Shown here in pieces: positions 8,196 to 16,937 of a DNA stretch of 64,000 bases (position 1 is its first letter; each line of letters begins with the position of its first letter). Below the pieces are notes generated by a model that was given only the letters and a program-made list of their open reading frames with translations, was not told the origin of the DNA and ran no database searches. The DNA comes from Chloroflexota bacterium (GTDB lineage Bacteria; Chloroflexota; UBA11872; UBA12225; JAJDUF01), in the NCBI GenBank assembly GCA_022826725.1, contig JAJDUF010000007.1, positions 62,001-126,000 on the forward strand, in the 5' to 3' direction. Made by a program: the position numbers and the translations under genes.

Positions 8196-9503
8196 GTGGA
8201 GTATCGCGGCCGGCGCACGCTCGTGATGGGGCTGGGCGTCCACGGTGGCGGCGTAGGCGTGGCCCGATTTCTGGCCGAGCGCGGCGCGCACGTTACCGTG
8301 ACCGATCTCAGACCCGCCGAGCAGCTGACCGCTTCGCTGGACGCCTTGGCCGACCTCCCGATCACCTACGTGCTGGGGCAGCATCGGGAAGAGGACTTTC
8401 GATCCGCAGACCTCGTGGTCCGCAATCCGGCCGTGCCGCGCCATTCGCCGTACTTGCAGGTGGCGACGGCGGCTGGCGTGCCGGTGGTCATGGAGATGAC
8501 GCTCTTCTTCGCGGAGTGTCCGAGCCGGAAGATCATCGGTGTGACAGGCACCAAGGGCAAGACCACGACCACGTTGCTGCTCGCCGCCATCGTCCGGGAG
8601 CACGGCTGGCCGCTGGTCGTCGCCGGCAATCTCCGCCGTTCGGCGCTGGAGACGCTGCCGCGCATCGAGCCGGATAGCTGGGTTGTCCTGGAGCTGTCGA
8701 GTTGGCAGTTGGAGGGGCTGATCCCGTTGCAGCGTAGCCCGCACGTGGCGGTCATCACCAATATCATGCCCGACCACTTGGACCGCTACGCGGACTATGC
8801 CGAGTATGCACAGAGCAAGGGTCTCATCTTGCGCTGGCAGCGGCCGGAGGACTACGCCGTGCTCAACGGCGCCAGCCCGCCGGTGCGCCCACTGGCCGAG
8901 GCGGCTACCGGGCGCGTGGTGTGGTTCGATCCGGCGTCGGAGGTGCCCGGGTGGGATACAGCACATCTCTATGGCGCCCACAACCGCGCGAACGTCGCCG
9001 CGGCGACGGTGGCGGCTCGCGTACTGGGGATACCCGCTGCGGTGATTGGCCGGGCCGTGGCCGCCTTCCCCGGCGTGCCGCATCGCCTGGAGACGATCCG
9101 CGAATTCGAGGGTGTGCGCTACATCAACGATACGGCGGCCACCATGCCGGACGCCATGCTCGCCGCGCTCGCCGCCATGGATCGGCCAACCGTGCTGATC
9201 GCCGGTGGCAGCGACAAGGGGCTGGATTTCGGCGGTGTGCGCGCGGCGGTGCAGGGGCCGGGGTCCATGGTCACGGCGGTTGTGCTGCTGGCGGGCACGG
9301 CGACACCCAAGGTCGCGGTGGCGTGCGGGGAGAAGGTGATCGGGGAGGCCGGCGATCTTGCGGCGGCGCTGGCGACGGCGCGTGCGGCGGCGGAGCCGGG
9401 GGGCGTCGTGCTACTCTCGCCCGGTTGCGCCTCGTTCGGCATGTTTGCCAGCGAGTTCGACCGCGGCGAGCGGTTCCGGGCGCTGGTGCAGGCGCTCACG
9501 TAG
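8196..9503 (+). CDS. murD: UDP-N-acetylmuramoyl-L-alanine--D-glutamate ligase
   Basis: A 435-residue Mur ligase that adds D-glutamate to UDP-MurNAc-L-Ala in peptidoglycan synthesis. Domain 1 has a Rossmann-like start (VMGLGVHGGGVGVARFLAERG), domain 2 the ATP loop GVTGTKGKTT at 115-124 and the NIMPDHLDRY segment, and domain 3 ends in LLSPGCASFGMF. GTG 8196 is chosen because GGGGGG lies seven bases upstream; the in-frame GTG at 8160 lacks such a site. No other mur genes are adjacent, so it is outside a dcw cluster. Confidence 0.93.
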   Translation: MEYRGRRTLVMGLGVHGGGVGVARFLAERGAHVTVTDLRPAEQLTASLDALADLPITYVLGQHREEDFRSADLVVRNPAVPRHSPYLQVATAAGVPVVMEMTLFFAECPSRKIIGVTGTKGKTTTTLLLAAIVREHGWPLVVAGNLRRSALETLPRIEPDSWVVLELSSWQLEGLIPLQRSPHVAVITNIMPDHLDRYADYAEYAQSKGLILRWQRPEDYAVLNGASPPVRPLAEAATGRVVWFDPASEVPGWDTAHLYGAHNRANVAAATVAARVLGIPAAVIGRAVAAFPGVPHRLETIREFEGVRYINDTAATMPDAMLAALAAMDRPTVLIAGGSDKGLDFGGVRAAVQGPGSMVTAVVLLAGTATPKVAVACGEKVIGEAGDLAAALATARAAAEPGGVVLLSPGCASFGMFASEFDRGERFRALVQALT

Positions 9504-9527
9504 GGGGCCGGGCGTCAACAGGCACCG

Positions 9528-10304
9528 CTAGTTGCGGAAGGGCGTGCTGGCCTCGGCGCTGTCCACAGCGGCGCGGATGGCTTGCTCTTGGGCCGCGAGC
9601 AGCGACTTGATGCCCTGCTGGGCGAGGTCGAGCAGGTGATTCAGCGCGCGGCGCGAGAACGGTGCGCCCTCGGCCGTGCCCTGCACCTCGATAAACTGCC
9701 CCTCGCCGGTCATCACCACGTTGAGATCGGCGCTGGCGCGGGAGTCCTCCGGGTAGGAGAGGTCGAGGAGCGGCGCACCATGTACGATCCCGACGCTGAC
9801 GGCAGCGATGGCCTGCTTGAGGGGGATACTGGTGAGCACGCCCGTCGTGACCAGCTGGCGTAGGGCGAGGGCGAGCGAGACGTAAGCGCCGGTGATGGCT
9901 GCGGTGCGGGTGCCACCGTCGGCTTGGAGCACATCGCAGTCCAGGATGACGGTCCGTGGACCGAGCGCCTGGAGGTCTACCGCCGCTCGCAGCGCGCGGC
10001 CGATCAGGCGTTGTATCTCCTGCGTCCGACCGCCGAGGCGGCCGCGGACCGACTCTCGGCTGCTGCGGGTGTGGGTAGCGCGGGGCAGCATCGCGTACTC
10101 GGCAGTGACCCAGCCGCGGTCGGTGTTGAGCAGGTGGGGTGGCTGTCGGTCCTGCACTGACGCGGCGCAGAGGACGCGGGTATTGCCACAGGCAATGAGC
10201 GCCGATCCTTCCGGGTACTCCTGGTAGCCGGTAGTGATGTGTACCGGTCGTAGCTCGTTGAAGGTGCGACCGTCGGGGCGGGTGGGGGGACTCTTGGTTG
10301 TCAT
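9528..10304 (-). CDS. rph: Ribonuclease PH
   Basis: A 258-residue phosphorolytic 3'-5' exoribonuclease that trims tRNA 3' ends. Hallmarks: [12 protein letters not shown] near the N-terminus, [11 protein letters not shown], the [18 protein letters not shown] segment, [18 protein letters not shown], the phosphate-binding [15 protein letters not shown], and [11 protein letters not shown]. Length is normal for the family. The start ATG 10304 is set by the conserved N-terminus. It converges with murD. Confidence 0.95.
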   Translation of the reverse strand: MTTKSPPTRPDGRTFNELRPVHITTGYQEYPEGSALIACGNTRVLCAASVQDRQPPHLLNTDRGWVTAEYAMLPRATHTRSSRESVRGRLGGRTQEIQRLIGRALRAAVDLQALGPRTVILDCDVLQADGGTRTAAITGAYVSLALALRQLVTTGVLTSIPLKQAIAAVSVGIVHGAPLLDLSYPEDSRASADLNVVMTGEGQFIEVQGTAEGAPFSRRALNHLLDLAQQGIKSLLAAQEQAIRAAVDSAEASTPFRN

Positions 10305-10390
10305 GCTGGTGGGCAGTGTAGCAGCCGGGAGCGGATTGCCGCTCCGGGCATTGGGCCAGAGCGCACACAGAGCGCATAGAGTTTGGGGGT

Positions 10391-10498
10391 TGGCCTCACC
10401 TCCCGGCCCCCTGACGGTCCAAAGCCACACGGATAGTGCCAGGTGTGGTGTGGATTTTTGGACCGTCACCCCTCCACCATGTGGAGAGGGGGGAGTAG
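10391..10498. repeat. Family A hairpin with a nested palindromic element (copy 2)
   Basis: This lies within the gene-free stretch 10305-10660. A 57-bp element at 10412-10468 begins TGACGGTCCAAAGCCACAC and ends GGACCGTCA. It sits inside the family A repeat at the same site as the copy at 5600, but two bases longer in its right arm. A CCCGCGTGCGCGGG hairpin follows at about 10502. The rest of the stretch shows no gene. Confidence 0.85.
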
Positions 10499-10660
10499 AT
10501 TCCCGCGTGCGCGGGGGTGACGGAGCCGCCGGTGCCTTGCTGGCAGGGCCGTAGTTGTGGATAATCCAGGCCAGCACTGCCGGCACATCCGGGCAAGCAG
10601 TCTGGTTTGGGCCGCTGGATGCACCGGCAAGCAGCGAATACGCAGGCAGGTTGGGAGACG

Positions 10661-11530
10661 ATGCCACGTGTCAATCGGGCGATCGAGCTACTGGAGCAGG
10701 GTCAGCCGCTCTACTACACCGGCGCCGGCGAGCTGACTTACGAGAACGGTGTCGAAATGGCCCAGACCTGGGCCGACTACCTGATGGTGGAGATGGAGCA
10801 TTATGCGTTCAACATCCCGGGGTTGTCGGCGTTCATGCGCGGGTTGATCGCCGGGGGGCCGACGCGCAGCGGCCACCGCACGCCGACGGTGATCGCTACG
10901 CTACCGACCGACGGGACGAGTGAGGAGGTGATGCGGGCCAACGCCTGGATGGTCAAGCACCTCCTGACGGCCGGCGTACACGGTCTCTTGCTTTGCCACG
11001 CCGAGACACCGGGGGCAGTCCGGGCATATGTCGAGTCGGCGCGCTTCCCATTCCAGAGCATCGGTGTGGGTGAGGGGCTGGGCGACGGCCGGCGGGGCAG
11101 TGGCGGTCAGGGGACGGCGGCGGAACTGTGGGGGCTGTCGGTGAACGAGTATCTCGACAAGGCCGACCCGTGGCCGCTGAATCCGCAAGGTGAGTTGCTG
11201 CTGGGACTCAAGATCGAGGACAAGCGCTGCCTGGCCAACGCGGAGGCGAATATCGAGGTGCCCGGCGTTGGTTTCGCCGAGTGGGGACCGGGCGACATGG
11301 GGATGTCGCTCGGCTACGAGGACAACCACGACCCGCCCTATCCCGAGTACATGCTCGCCGCACGGGCGCGCGTCTTTGCCGCGTGCAAGTCGGCCGGGAT
11401 CGCGTTTCTCAATGGCGTGAACCCGGACAACGTGACGGAGATGCTCGACGAAGGGGTGATGATCGGCAGTGGCGGGCAGGAGGCTTCGGAGATTGGGCGG
11501 AAGCACACCGGGCGCACGATGCCTTGGTAG
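10661..11530 (+). CDS. HpcH/HpaI aldolase family protein
   Basis: A 289-residue TIM-barrel class II aldolase-type protein. Seen: [11 protein letters not shown] near residue 45, which carries the Glu/His positions of the 2-keto-3-deoxy acid aldolases, [38 protein letters not shown] (the metal/substrate loop near 215) and a short final helix. Such enzymes cleave 2-keto-3-deoxy sugar acids or hydroxy-oxo-heptanedioate to pyruvate and an aldehyde. ATG 10661 follows GGGAG. It is a distant relative of the second aldolase at 29.5 kb, not a recent duplicate. Confidence 0.8.
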   Translation: MPRVNRAIELLEQGQPLYYTGAGELTYENGVEMAQTWADYLMVEMEHYAFNIPGLSAFMRGLIAGGPTRSGHRTPTVIATLPTDGTSEEVMRANAWMVKHLLTAGVHGLLLCHAETPGAVRAYVESARFPFQSIGVGEGLGDGRRGSGGQGTAAELWGLSVNEYLDKADPWPLNPQGELLLGLKIEDKRCLANAEANIEVPGVGFAEWGPGDMGMSLGYEDNHDPPYPEYMLAARARVFAACKSAGIAFLNGVNPDNVTEMLDEGVMIGSGGQEASEIGRKHTGRTMPW

Positions 11531-11533
11531 CGT

Positions 11534-12121
11534 CTAGGGTTGTTGAGCTATTTGGCACGCTGTCGTAAGGCGTGACCAGAAATAGGTGAATGACGCCGAA
11601 TGCCGCCTGGCCGCTTCGGGGTTGAACTGCGGTGCCATCATGCGGGTGAAGCCGATTTTGTTGGGGCTGGAGTTTCGTCCATACTGCTGCTGCCACAATG
11701 CTTTGAGTTTCTTTCCGGGGTTCAAATCGGCAGTTTCACTCGGCGCGGTGTAGCTGGCCCGTGGCAACAGGGCCTTGATGGCAGCGGCATCGGCGAGAAG
11801 CCAGGCCTCGAACCCGCGGATAGCAACACAAATTGACAGGTAACGTGCATCTACCGGCTGGCGTGCTTCCTGCTGGGTTGCCGCGTCAAACCGTTCGAGG
11901 ATGGCCGCAATACATGGGTCCCTGTCACGGTCCACCAGGATGAAGCCGGCAGCGTAGCGGCGGCTCCGAAAGCTATCTAGCAGGCGGGGTGTCGCTCGGA
12001 TGAGCTTGTCCCGGGTCTTCATGTTGCGGATATCAAAGCGGACACCGGGGAAGTGTTTGTGCAGCACCTTGTCCCAGAATGCCCGGTCGGAGGGCCCCTC
12101 GACACCGACGCCGATTGTCAC
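11534..12121 (-). CDS. DUF4276/TOPRIM-like protein, partner of the AAA ATPase
   Basis: A 195-residue protein. The start is GTG 12121, overlapping the TGA of the upstream ATPase gene as GTGA, so the two are translationally coupled. The N-terminus VEGPSDRAFW supplies the conserved Glu8 and Asp12, and ILVDRDRD (64-68) a D-x-D, the pattern of TOPRIM nuclease domains in OLD-type proteins. Such a split ATPase/TOPRIM layout is that of OLD-like and PARIS-type (AriA/AriB) anti-phage systems. DUF4276 assignment is by recall. It converges with the aldolase gene, with three bases between the stop codons. Confidence 0.65.
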   Translation of the reverse strand: MTIGVGVEGPSDRAFWDKVLHKHFPGVRFDIRNMKTRDKLIRATPRLLDSFRSRRYAAGFILVDRDRDPCIAAILERFDAATQQEARQPVDARYLSICVAIRGFEAWLLADAAAIKALLPRASYTAPSETADLNPGKKLKALWQQQYGRNSSPNKIGFTRMMAPQFNPEAARRHSASFTYFWSRLTTACQIAQQP

Positions 12122-13338
12122 GGGATTGCTCCCACCACACCCTGCTCCCACAGCTCGCCGAGGCTGAAGTGCTGGCGGAACTGCTCGATGTCGGCAATGC
12201 TGGAGGCCTTTCTGAGCTTCGTGAATCCGTCCTCTTTGTCGCAGAGGATGACCTCGCTCGGCTCGAGGTGATCTAGTAGATCGGGTTCGTGGGTCGTCAC
12301 GATAAGCTGGCTGTGCTCGGAGGCGGACCTGAGCATATCCACGATATTCTCTGCCAAGTGGGGATGGACCCCGTTTTCCGGCTCCTCGATGGCAACGAGC
12401 GACGCTCTGGGGGCAATCCAGGTGGTGAGGACGAGCAGGGCAAGCAAACGAACTGTACCGTCCGAGACTGAAATGGGATTGATTGCTGCATTAAGCGCAT
12501 CTTCTACGATCTGAAATGCTAACGTATCTTCAATTGGTAGCTTTGCCGTCTTTAGGTCCTTGAATCCTGGAACTATGCTTCTTAATCCTTGTGCAATCGA
12601 AGCGCGGTCTTCAGCGGTCATTCTATGAAGTATGGTAGCCAGATTCTCGCCTGCTGAACCGAGGACGGCATCGGGTTGTTCTCTGTAAGGCTGACGAGCA
12701 ACGCCGGGAATGATGTTGTGGAAGCTCCAGTTTCTAATCTCATCGCGAAGCATAATGGCCGGACGGAAAAAGAACCCGGCTTCCACGAGGGCGAGGCGCG
12801 TCGATTCCTGCATGGAAACGGTGATAGGGTGGGGCTGCTTTCCTACGCCGATAGGCAATAGTGGATCAGAGATGACTACCTCACCGTCGTCGCGTGTCAA
12901 TCGCTCCGTACTCGTCTGGCCTGGTCGCACAATTTCCGCACTCAATGACTCTGCCTCAATGCTTGGCGTAGCTCTATTGCCGCCGAGGTCAAGCGCCAAC
13001 TCGTAGGAGAAGTCCCGTACAACACCCTTGTCTTCTGGCCCTTGCAAACCATAAGAGTGGGAGAAGCGGAGTTCCTTCTCAACTTTGATCGATAGCCGTA
13101 CCCGGTTCGGCTCATCGTGATGAAGGCGCTTGTTGCTGACCTCGGCGCTGCCTCCCAGCTCGCTCACGGCGTAGGAAACATCGTGATTTACGGTGTTCTG
13201 CAGAAACCGCAAGGCGTGGAGCAGGTTGGTCTTGCCTGAGGCGTTGGCGCCAACGATGAAGTTGAGCGGCCCCAACTCTATCTTCTCCGCTGGTGAGCCA
13301 AAGCTCTTGAAGCCCTCGATTTCCAACTCGGTAATCAT
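12118..13338 (-). CDS. OLD-like AAA ATPase
   Basis: A 406-residue ABC/SMC-like ATPase. Walker A GANASGKT is at 30-37 after the typical ITELEIEGFKSFG start. An SDGTVRLLAL signature lies near 290, Walker B LVAIEEPENG near 314-323, and the switch His in VTTHEPDLL near 350. It has no TOPRIM of its own; that is supplied by the overlapping downstream gene. The middle (about 12450-12760) is visibly AT-richer than neighbouring genes, consistent with horizontal transfer. Likely a sensor/ATPase of a two-gene defence cassette; this function is inference. Confidence 0.8.
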   Translation of the reverse strand: MITELEIEGFKSFGSPAEKIELGPLNFIVGANASGKTNLLHALRFLQNTVNHDVSYAVSELGGSAEVSNKRLHHDEPNRVRLSIKVEKELRFSHSYGLQGPEDKGVVRDFSYELALDLGGNRATPSIEAESLSAEIVRPGQTSTERLTRDDGEVVISDPLLPIGVGKQPHPITVSMQESTRLALVEAGFFFRPAIMLRDEIRNWSFHNIIPGVARQPYREQPDAVLGSAGENLATILHRMTAEDRASIAQGLRSIVPGFKDLKTAKLPIEDTLAFQIVEDALNAAINPISVSDGTVRLLALLVLTTWIAPRASLVAIEEPENGVHPHLAENIVDMLRSASEHSQLIVTTHEPDLLDHLEPSEVILCDKEDGFTKLRKASSIADIEQFRQHFSLGELWEQGVVGAIP

Positions 13339-13398
13339 GGTCCTAACTCTAACAGAAGCGCCGGGCTATCCCTGGGGCGGCTTCAGCGCTGCCGGCGG

Positions 13399-14331
13399 CT
13401 ATCGCTGCTGCTTCTGCACGGCGGCGAGGAACTCGGGGAGGCCGGTGGTGGCTGCGGGGAGCCAGGTGATGCGCTCGTCGCGGCGAAACCAGGTGAGTTG
13501 GCGGCGGGCGTAGCGGCGGGTGGCTTGCTGCTGGCTGGCTATCGCCTCGTCGAGGGTCAGCTGCCCTTGGAGATACTGGCCGATTTCGCGGTACCCGAGA
13601 CTCTGCATGGCCGGCAGGTCGTAGCCATAACCCTGCTGCACGAGGCCACGTACTTCTTCCACGAGGCCGGCCGCGATTTGCTCGGATGCGCGTGCATTGA
13701 TGCGGGAGTATAGCTCGGCACGGGGCCGCGTCAAGCCGAGCCAGACGGTGTGGAATGGCGGTGGCTGGCGCTGTTGCCAGGCGGAGAACGGGCGCCCGCT
13801 GACGCGCGTCACCTCCAGCGCGCGGATGACGCGGCGCGGATTGGCGAGGTCGAGCCGTGCGGCGCCGACCGGGTCCAGGCGGTGCAACTCTGCGACCAAG
13901 CCGGCGAGATCGCCAGCCGCCACCCGTGCCTCCCACTCGGCGCGTAGCTCCGGCTGCGGCGGCACCGGCGGGAGCACCAAGCCATCGCAAACGGCGCGAA
14001 AGTACAGTCCGGTACCACCGACGAGCAGCGGCAGCTTGCCGTGCGCGTGCAGCCGGGCGATGACGGTACGCGCCTGCCGCTGATATAGCGCGACGGAGTA
14101 CGCCTCGTCCGGCGCGACGACATCGAGCAGGTGATGCCGGACGCTGGCACGTTCGGCAGCGGTAGCCTTGGCCGTGCCAATGTCCATGCCGCGGTAGACC
14201 TGGCGCGAGTCCACCGAGATGATCTCGGCATTCAGGGCGGTGGCGACCGTCAGCGAGAGGGCCGTCTTGCCTACCGCCGTCGGACCAACCAAGGCCAGGA
14301 TGGGAGGCTGCCGGGGCACGGCTGCGGACAT
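13399..14331 (-). CDS. miaA: tRNA dimethylallyltransferase
   Basis: A 310-residue enzyme that prenylates A37 of UNN-reading tRNAs. Seen: P-loop LVGPTAVGKTALS at 14-26, the catalytic ISVDSRQVYRGMDIGTAK, HHLLDVVAPDEAYSVA, VGGTGLYFRAVCDG, and the C-terminal RYARRQLTWFRRDERI. Start ATG 14331 gives the usual short lead-in to the P-loop; an upstream in-frame GTG at 14361, close behind AGAGGA, is possible. It sits next to the ATPase defence cassette but is not coupled to it. Confidence 0.94.
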   Translation of the reverse strand: MSAAVPRQPPILALVGPTAVGKTALSLTVATALNAEIISVDSRQVYRGMDIGTAKATAAERASVRHHLLDVVAPDEAYSVALYQRQARTVIARLHAHGKLPLLVGGTGLYFRAVCDGLVLPPVPPQPELRAEWEARVAAGDLAGLVAELHRLDPVGAARLDLANPRRVIRALEVTRVSGRPFSAWQQRQPPPFHTVWLGLTRPRAELYSRINARASEQIAAGLVEEVRGLVQQGYGYDLPAMQSLGYREIGQYLQGQLTLDEAIASQQQATRRYARRQLTWFRRDERITWLPAATTGLPEFLAAVQKQQR

Positions 14332-14509
14332 GGGGGCCTTTTCCGAGTGCCAGGTCTGCACAGTCCTCTGATGGCTACGGTTGACATGCTCGCGGTAGCG
14401 GCACGCGACTACTCCGTTAAGGGTTTGGAGCGGGCTGGCGGCCGCCGCTGTGCAGAGGGCGCTGCCCGGTGACTATCCTAGCGATTGCGACGAGGCGGGG
14501 AGGAGTAGC

Positions 14510-15442
14510 ATGGCACGGTACGTGCGCGTGGCCACGGTGTCTAGTCGGCAGGCCGGGGTGGAGGACTCGCCGGAGTGTCAAATCGCCGCGAACCGGGAGC
14601 GGCAGCGGGCCTTGGTCGAACGGGCCTGCTTGGACAAGCCGGATATTGTCTGCATGACCGAGGTCATTACCTGGTATGGCCTGGGCCAGTCGTGTTTACC
14701 CGTTGCTGCGGAGCCGCTCGACGGGCCGACGATCCGAACGTTCGCGGAGGTCGCACGCCGGCATCACTGCTATGTGATCGTGCCCATTTTCACCGTGGAG
14801 GACGGGAAGACCTACAACTCCCAGGTGCTGCTCGACCGCAAGGGGAACGTCTCCTCCGTCTATCACAAGATTCATCCCACGATTAGCGAGATGGAGATGG
14901 GCGTCACGCCCGGTATCGGGACCGTGGTGGCCGACACGGACTTCGGTCGGGTGGGTTTTGCGATCTGCTACGACCTCAACTTCCGCGACGTGGCTGAGGG
15001 CAACCGGGCGCAGGACGCGGAGATTGTCTTCTTCTCCTCGATGTATGCCGGTGGTCTGCAACTGAGCATTTGGGCACACGACTTCAGCTTTTTTATTGCC
15101 TCGGCCACGCCGGGCAGTGAGAGTCGCATTGTGGACCCGCTCGGCCGGAGTCTGATCGAGTCCGATGCCGTCTACCAGCCGATCAACGTGCGAACGATCA
15201 ATCTCGATTATCAGGTGCTGCACCTGGACTACAACCACGCCAAGCTCGGCGCGATCAAAGAGCAGTACGGCGCCGGTGTGGAGATGGACGTGACCCGTCC
15301 CGAGGCGGTGTTCTGCATGTATTCGCACTTGGAAGATACGACCTGCGCGGAGATCATCCGCAGGTTTGGCTTGGAGACGCGCGCGGCCTACTTCCGCCGT
15401 GCCAACCGCGCCCGCACGGCCATGCTGAACGGGGAGAAGTGA
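14510..15442 (+). CDS. Carbon-nitrogen hydrolase (nitrilase family)
   Basis: A 310-residue nitrilase-fold amidohydrolase. The catalytic triad is visible: Glu51 (CMTEVITWYG), Lys120 (SVYHKIHPT) and Cys153 (AICYDLNFRD). It hydrolyses an amide or nitrile bond; sequence alone does not tell whether the substrate is an N-carbamoyl compound or an omega-amide. ATG 14510 has GGGGAGGAG upstream. It is followed, convergently, by the DUF402 gene. Confidence 0.9.
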   Translation: MARYVRVATVSSRQAGVEDSPECQIAANRERQRALVERACLDKPDIVCMTEVITWYGLGQSCLPVAAEPLDGPTIRTFAEVARRHHCYVIVPIFTVEDGKTYNSQVLLDRKGNVSSVYHKIHPTISEMEMGVTPGIGTVVADTDFGRVGFAICYDLNFRDVAEGNRAQDAEIVFFSSMYAGGLQLSIWAHDFSFFIASATPGSESRIVDPLGRSLIESDAVYQPINVRTINLDYQVLHLDYNHAKLGAIKEQYGAGVEMDVTRPEAVFCMYSHLEDTTCAEIIRRFGLETRAAYFRRANRARTAMLNGEK

Positions 15443-15454
15443 GCCGGTGTGACG

Positions 15455-16012
15455 CTACTGCTCTCGGCGGGCGGCGAGCCAGGCTTGCGAGGCGTGCTCG
15501 ATTTCCGTGGCGAGCGCGACGGCGCCGTCTACCAGCGCGGCGCGGGCGTGGTCAATCCGGCGGGCGACGGGCGGCGGGAGGTTGGCTGGTAGCTCGTCTT
15601 CATCCAGCACCTCGACCGCGCCGTTCGGTCGCACCAGCACGTCTACCACGAGATCGCGCCAGGCAATCGTCGTCGTGGTGATGGCGGTGCGATCGGCGAT
15701 GTTGGCGTAGTAGGCCAGCGTGCGCTCGTCGGGGTCGAGCCAGTGGTAGACGTTATACGGCCGATCCTGCCAGAAGTAGCCGAGGGTGAACGATCCTTCG
15801 GGCATGTCAATGCCGAAAATCGTGATGGCCCGCGGCATGCGGTAGAGAATGATGGCCGCGGCTGCGCCCACAGTGGTCTCGACCGCGACAAGCTCGCAAT
15901 CGAAAGTGTGGTCCGGCTTATCGAGTAGGCTGCTCTTGACCTCGCGGATGGTGGCGGGGCCGGAGGCCGAGGTAGGCGGGTGGTGGTCGGAAGGCATAGG
16001 GATGCCGGGCAT
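15455..16012 (-). CDS. DUF402 domain protein
   Basis: A 185-residue protein of the DUF402/FomD type. Seen: FDCELVAVE, the hydrophobic strand IILYRMPRAITIFGIDMPEGSFTLGYFW, then YNVYHWLDPDERTLAYYANIAD and a WRDLVVDVLVRPNGAVEVLDEDEL stretch that carries the acidic metal-binding residues of the family. Characterised relatives hydrolyse nucleoside diphosphates or CMP-linked intermediates; the role here is unknown. ATG 16012 is preceded by GGAG at eight bases. Confidence 0.8.
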   Translation of the reverse strand: MPGIPMPSDHHPPTSASGPATIREVKSSLLDKPDHTFDCELVAVETTVGAAAAIILYRMPRAITIFGIDMPEGSFTLGYFWQDRPYNVYHWLDPDERTLAYYANIADRTAITTTTIAWRDLVVDVLVRPNGAVEVLDEDELPANLPPPVARRIDHARAALVDGAVALATEIEHASQAWLAARREQ

Positions 16013-16093
16013 GTGGCTTGCTCCGAGCGGTGATCTGGGTAACCGTAACAAGGCTGGCGCCGCTGCGTGGCCGTTCGCCGGGAGCCACGGCGG

Positions 16094-16927
16094 CTAGAGG
16101 CGGAGGACGGCGCGGAGGTTTTGGCCGAGTATCTTGCGCTTGTCGGCTGCCGGCAAGTCGGCGTGCGCTACTTGGCCGAGCTGCCAGGCCTGACCGAGCA
16201 CGGGGTAGTCGGAGCCGAACACGACGTGCTCGGCGCCGGCCACGCGCACGAAATCCTCAATGGTGCCGCGCACGTTCGCGGAACCGGCCATCTCAACCAC
16301 GACGTTGGGGAGATCGCGGACGACGGTTGCGAGGTTGGGCGTCCGCAGATGGTTCCAGATGGCGTGCGCCCAGATGAAGGTGGCGTTGGGGTACGTCTTG
16401 GCCAGCTTGGCGACCGTCGCCGGAGAGTCATAGGTGTGGCTCAGGATGGGAAGGCGATGCTCGTCGGCGTACTCGTAGACCGGCTCGTAGTGCTCTCCGA
16501 GGACGCGGTAGTTGTGGCTGGTGGGGTGAATCTTGATGCCGCGGAAGCCTTGATCCTCCACCCGGCGGCGCAGCTCCGGCACCACTAGCTGTGGGTAGCG
16601 GGGATTGGGTACCACGCAGCCGAGTACCCGGTTGGGATGACGTCGGATGGCTGCGGCGACGAGATCGTTGCCCCCGATGAAGTCCGGGCCGATGGCGGCA
16701 TAGGCGCTGAAGCAGGCGTAGTCCGTGCCGGTCTCGTCCATCGTGCGGACCATGTCATCCACGTCGCCGCCGTGCCAGTAGAGGTTGCGACCGACGCCGG
16801 GGTGGCAGTGGATGTCTATGACGAGGTCCTCCAGCGGCTCGCCATGGACGGCGCGTTCGGAGAAGGAGTCGTGCTGGTGGGTGTGCTGGTGTGGGTGGTG
16901 ATGATGGCGGTGGGGCGTTGCGGTCAT
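16094..16927 (-). CDS. Amidohydrolase (metal-dependent, TIM barrel)
   Basis: A 277-residue amidohydrolase-2 family protein. The metal motif D-I-H-C-H lies near residues 36-40 (VIDIHCHPG). Further likely ligands are in GIKIHPTSHNYR, LSHTYDSP and the terminal VVFGSDYPVLGQ. The first 20 residues are extremely His-rich (HRHHHHPHQHTHQH), possibly a metal-loading tail. ATG 16927 follows AGGAG and lies ten bases after the stop of the next gene upstream, so the two amidohydrolase genes form an operon. Probable hydrolase or decarboxylase; substrate unknown. Confidence 0.87.
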   Translation of the reverse strand: MTATPHRHHHHPHQHTHQHDSFSERAVHGEPLEDLVIDIHCHPGVGRNLYWHGGDVDDMVRTMDETGTDYACFSAYAAIGPDFIGGNDLVAAAIRRHPNRVLGCVVPNPRYPQLVVPELRRRVEDQGFRGIKIHPTSHNYRVLGEHYEPVYEYADEHRLPILSHTYDSPATVAKLAKTYPNATFIWAHAIWNHLRTPNLATVVRDLPNVVVEMAGSANVRGTIEDFVRVAGAEHVVFGSDYPVLGQAWQLGQVAHADLPAADKRKILGQNLRAVLRL

Positions 16928-16937
16928 AGCGTTGCTC

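Noticed and set aside
9582..10227. Several plus-strand frames opposite rph
   Set aside because: The minus strand encodes a complete, typical RNase PH; the others are shadows of GC-rich codons.
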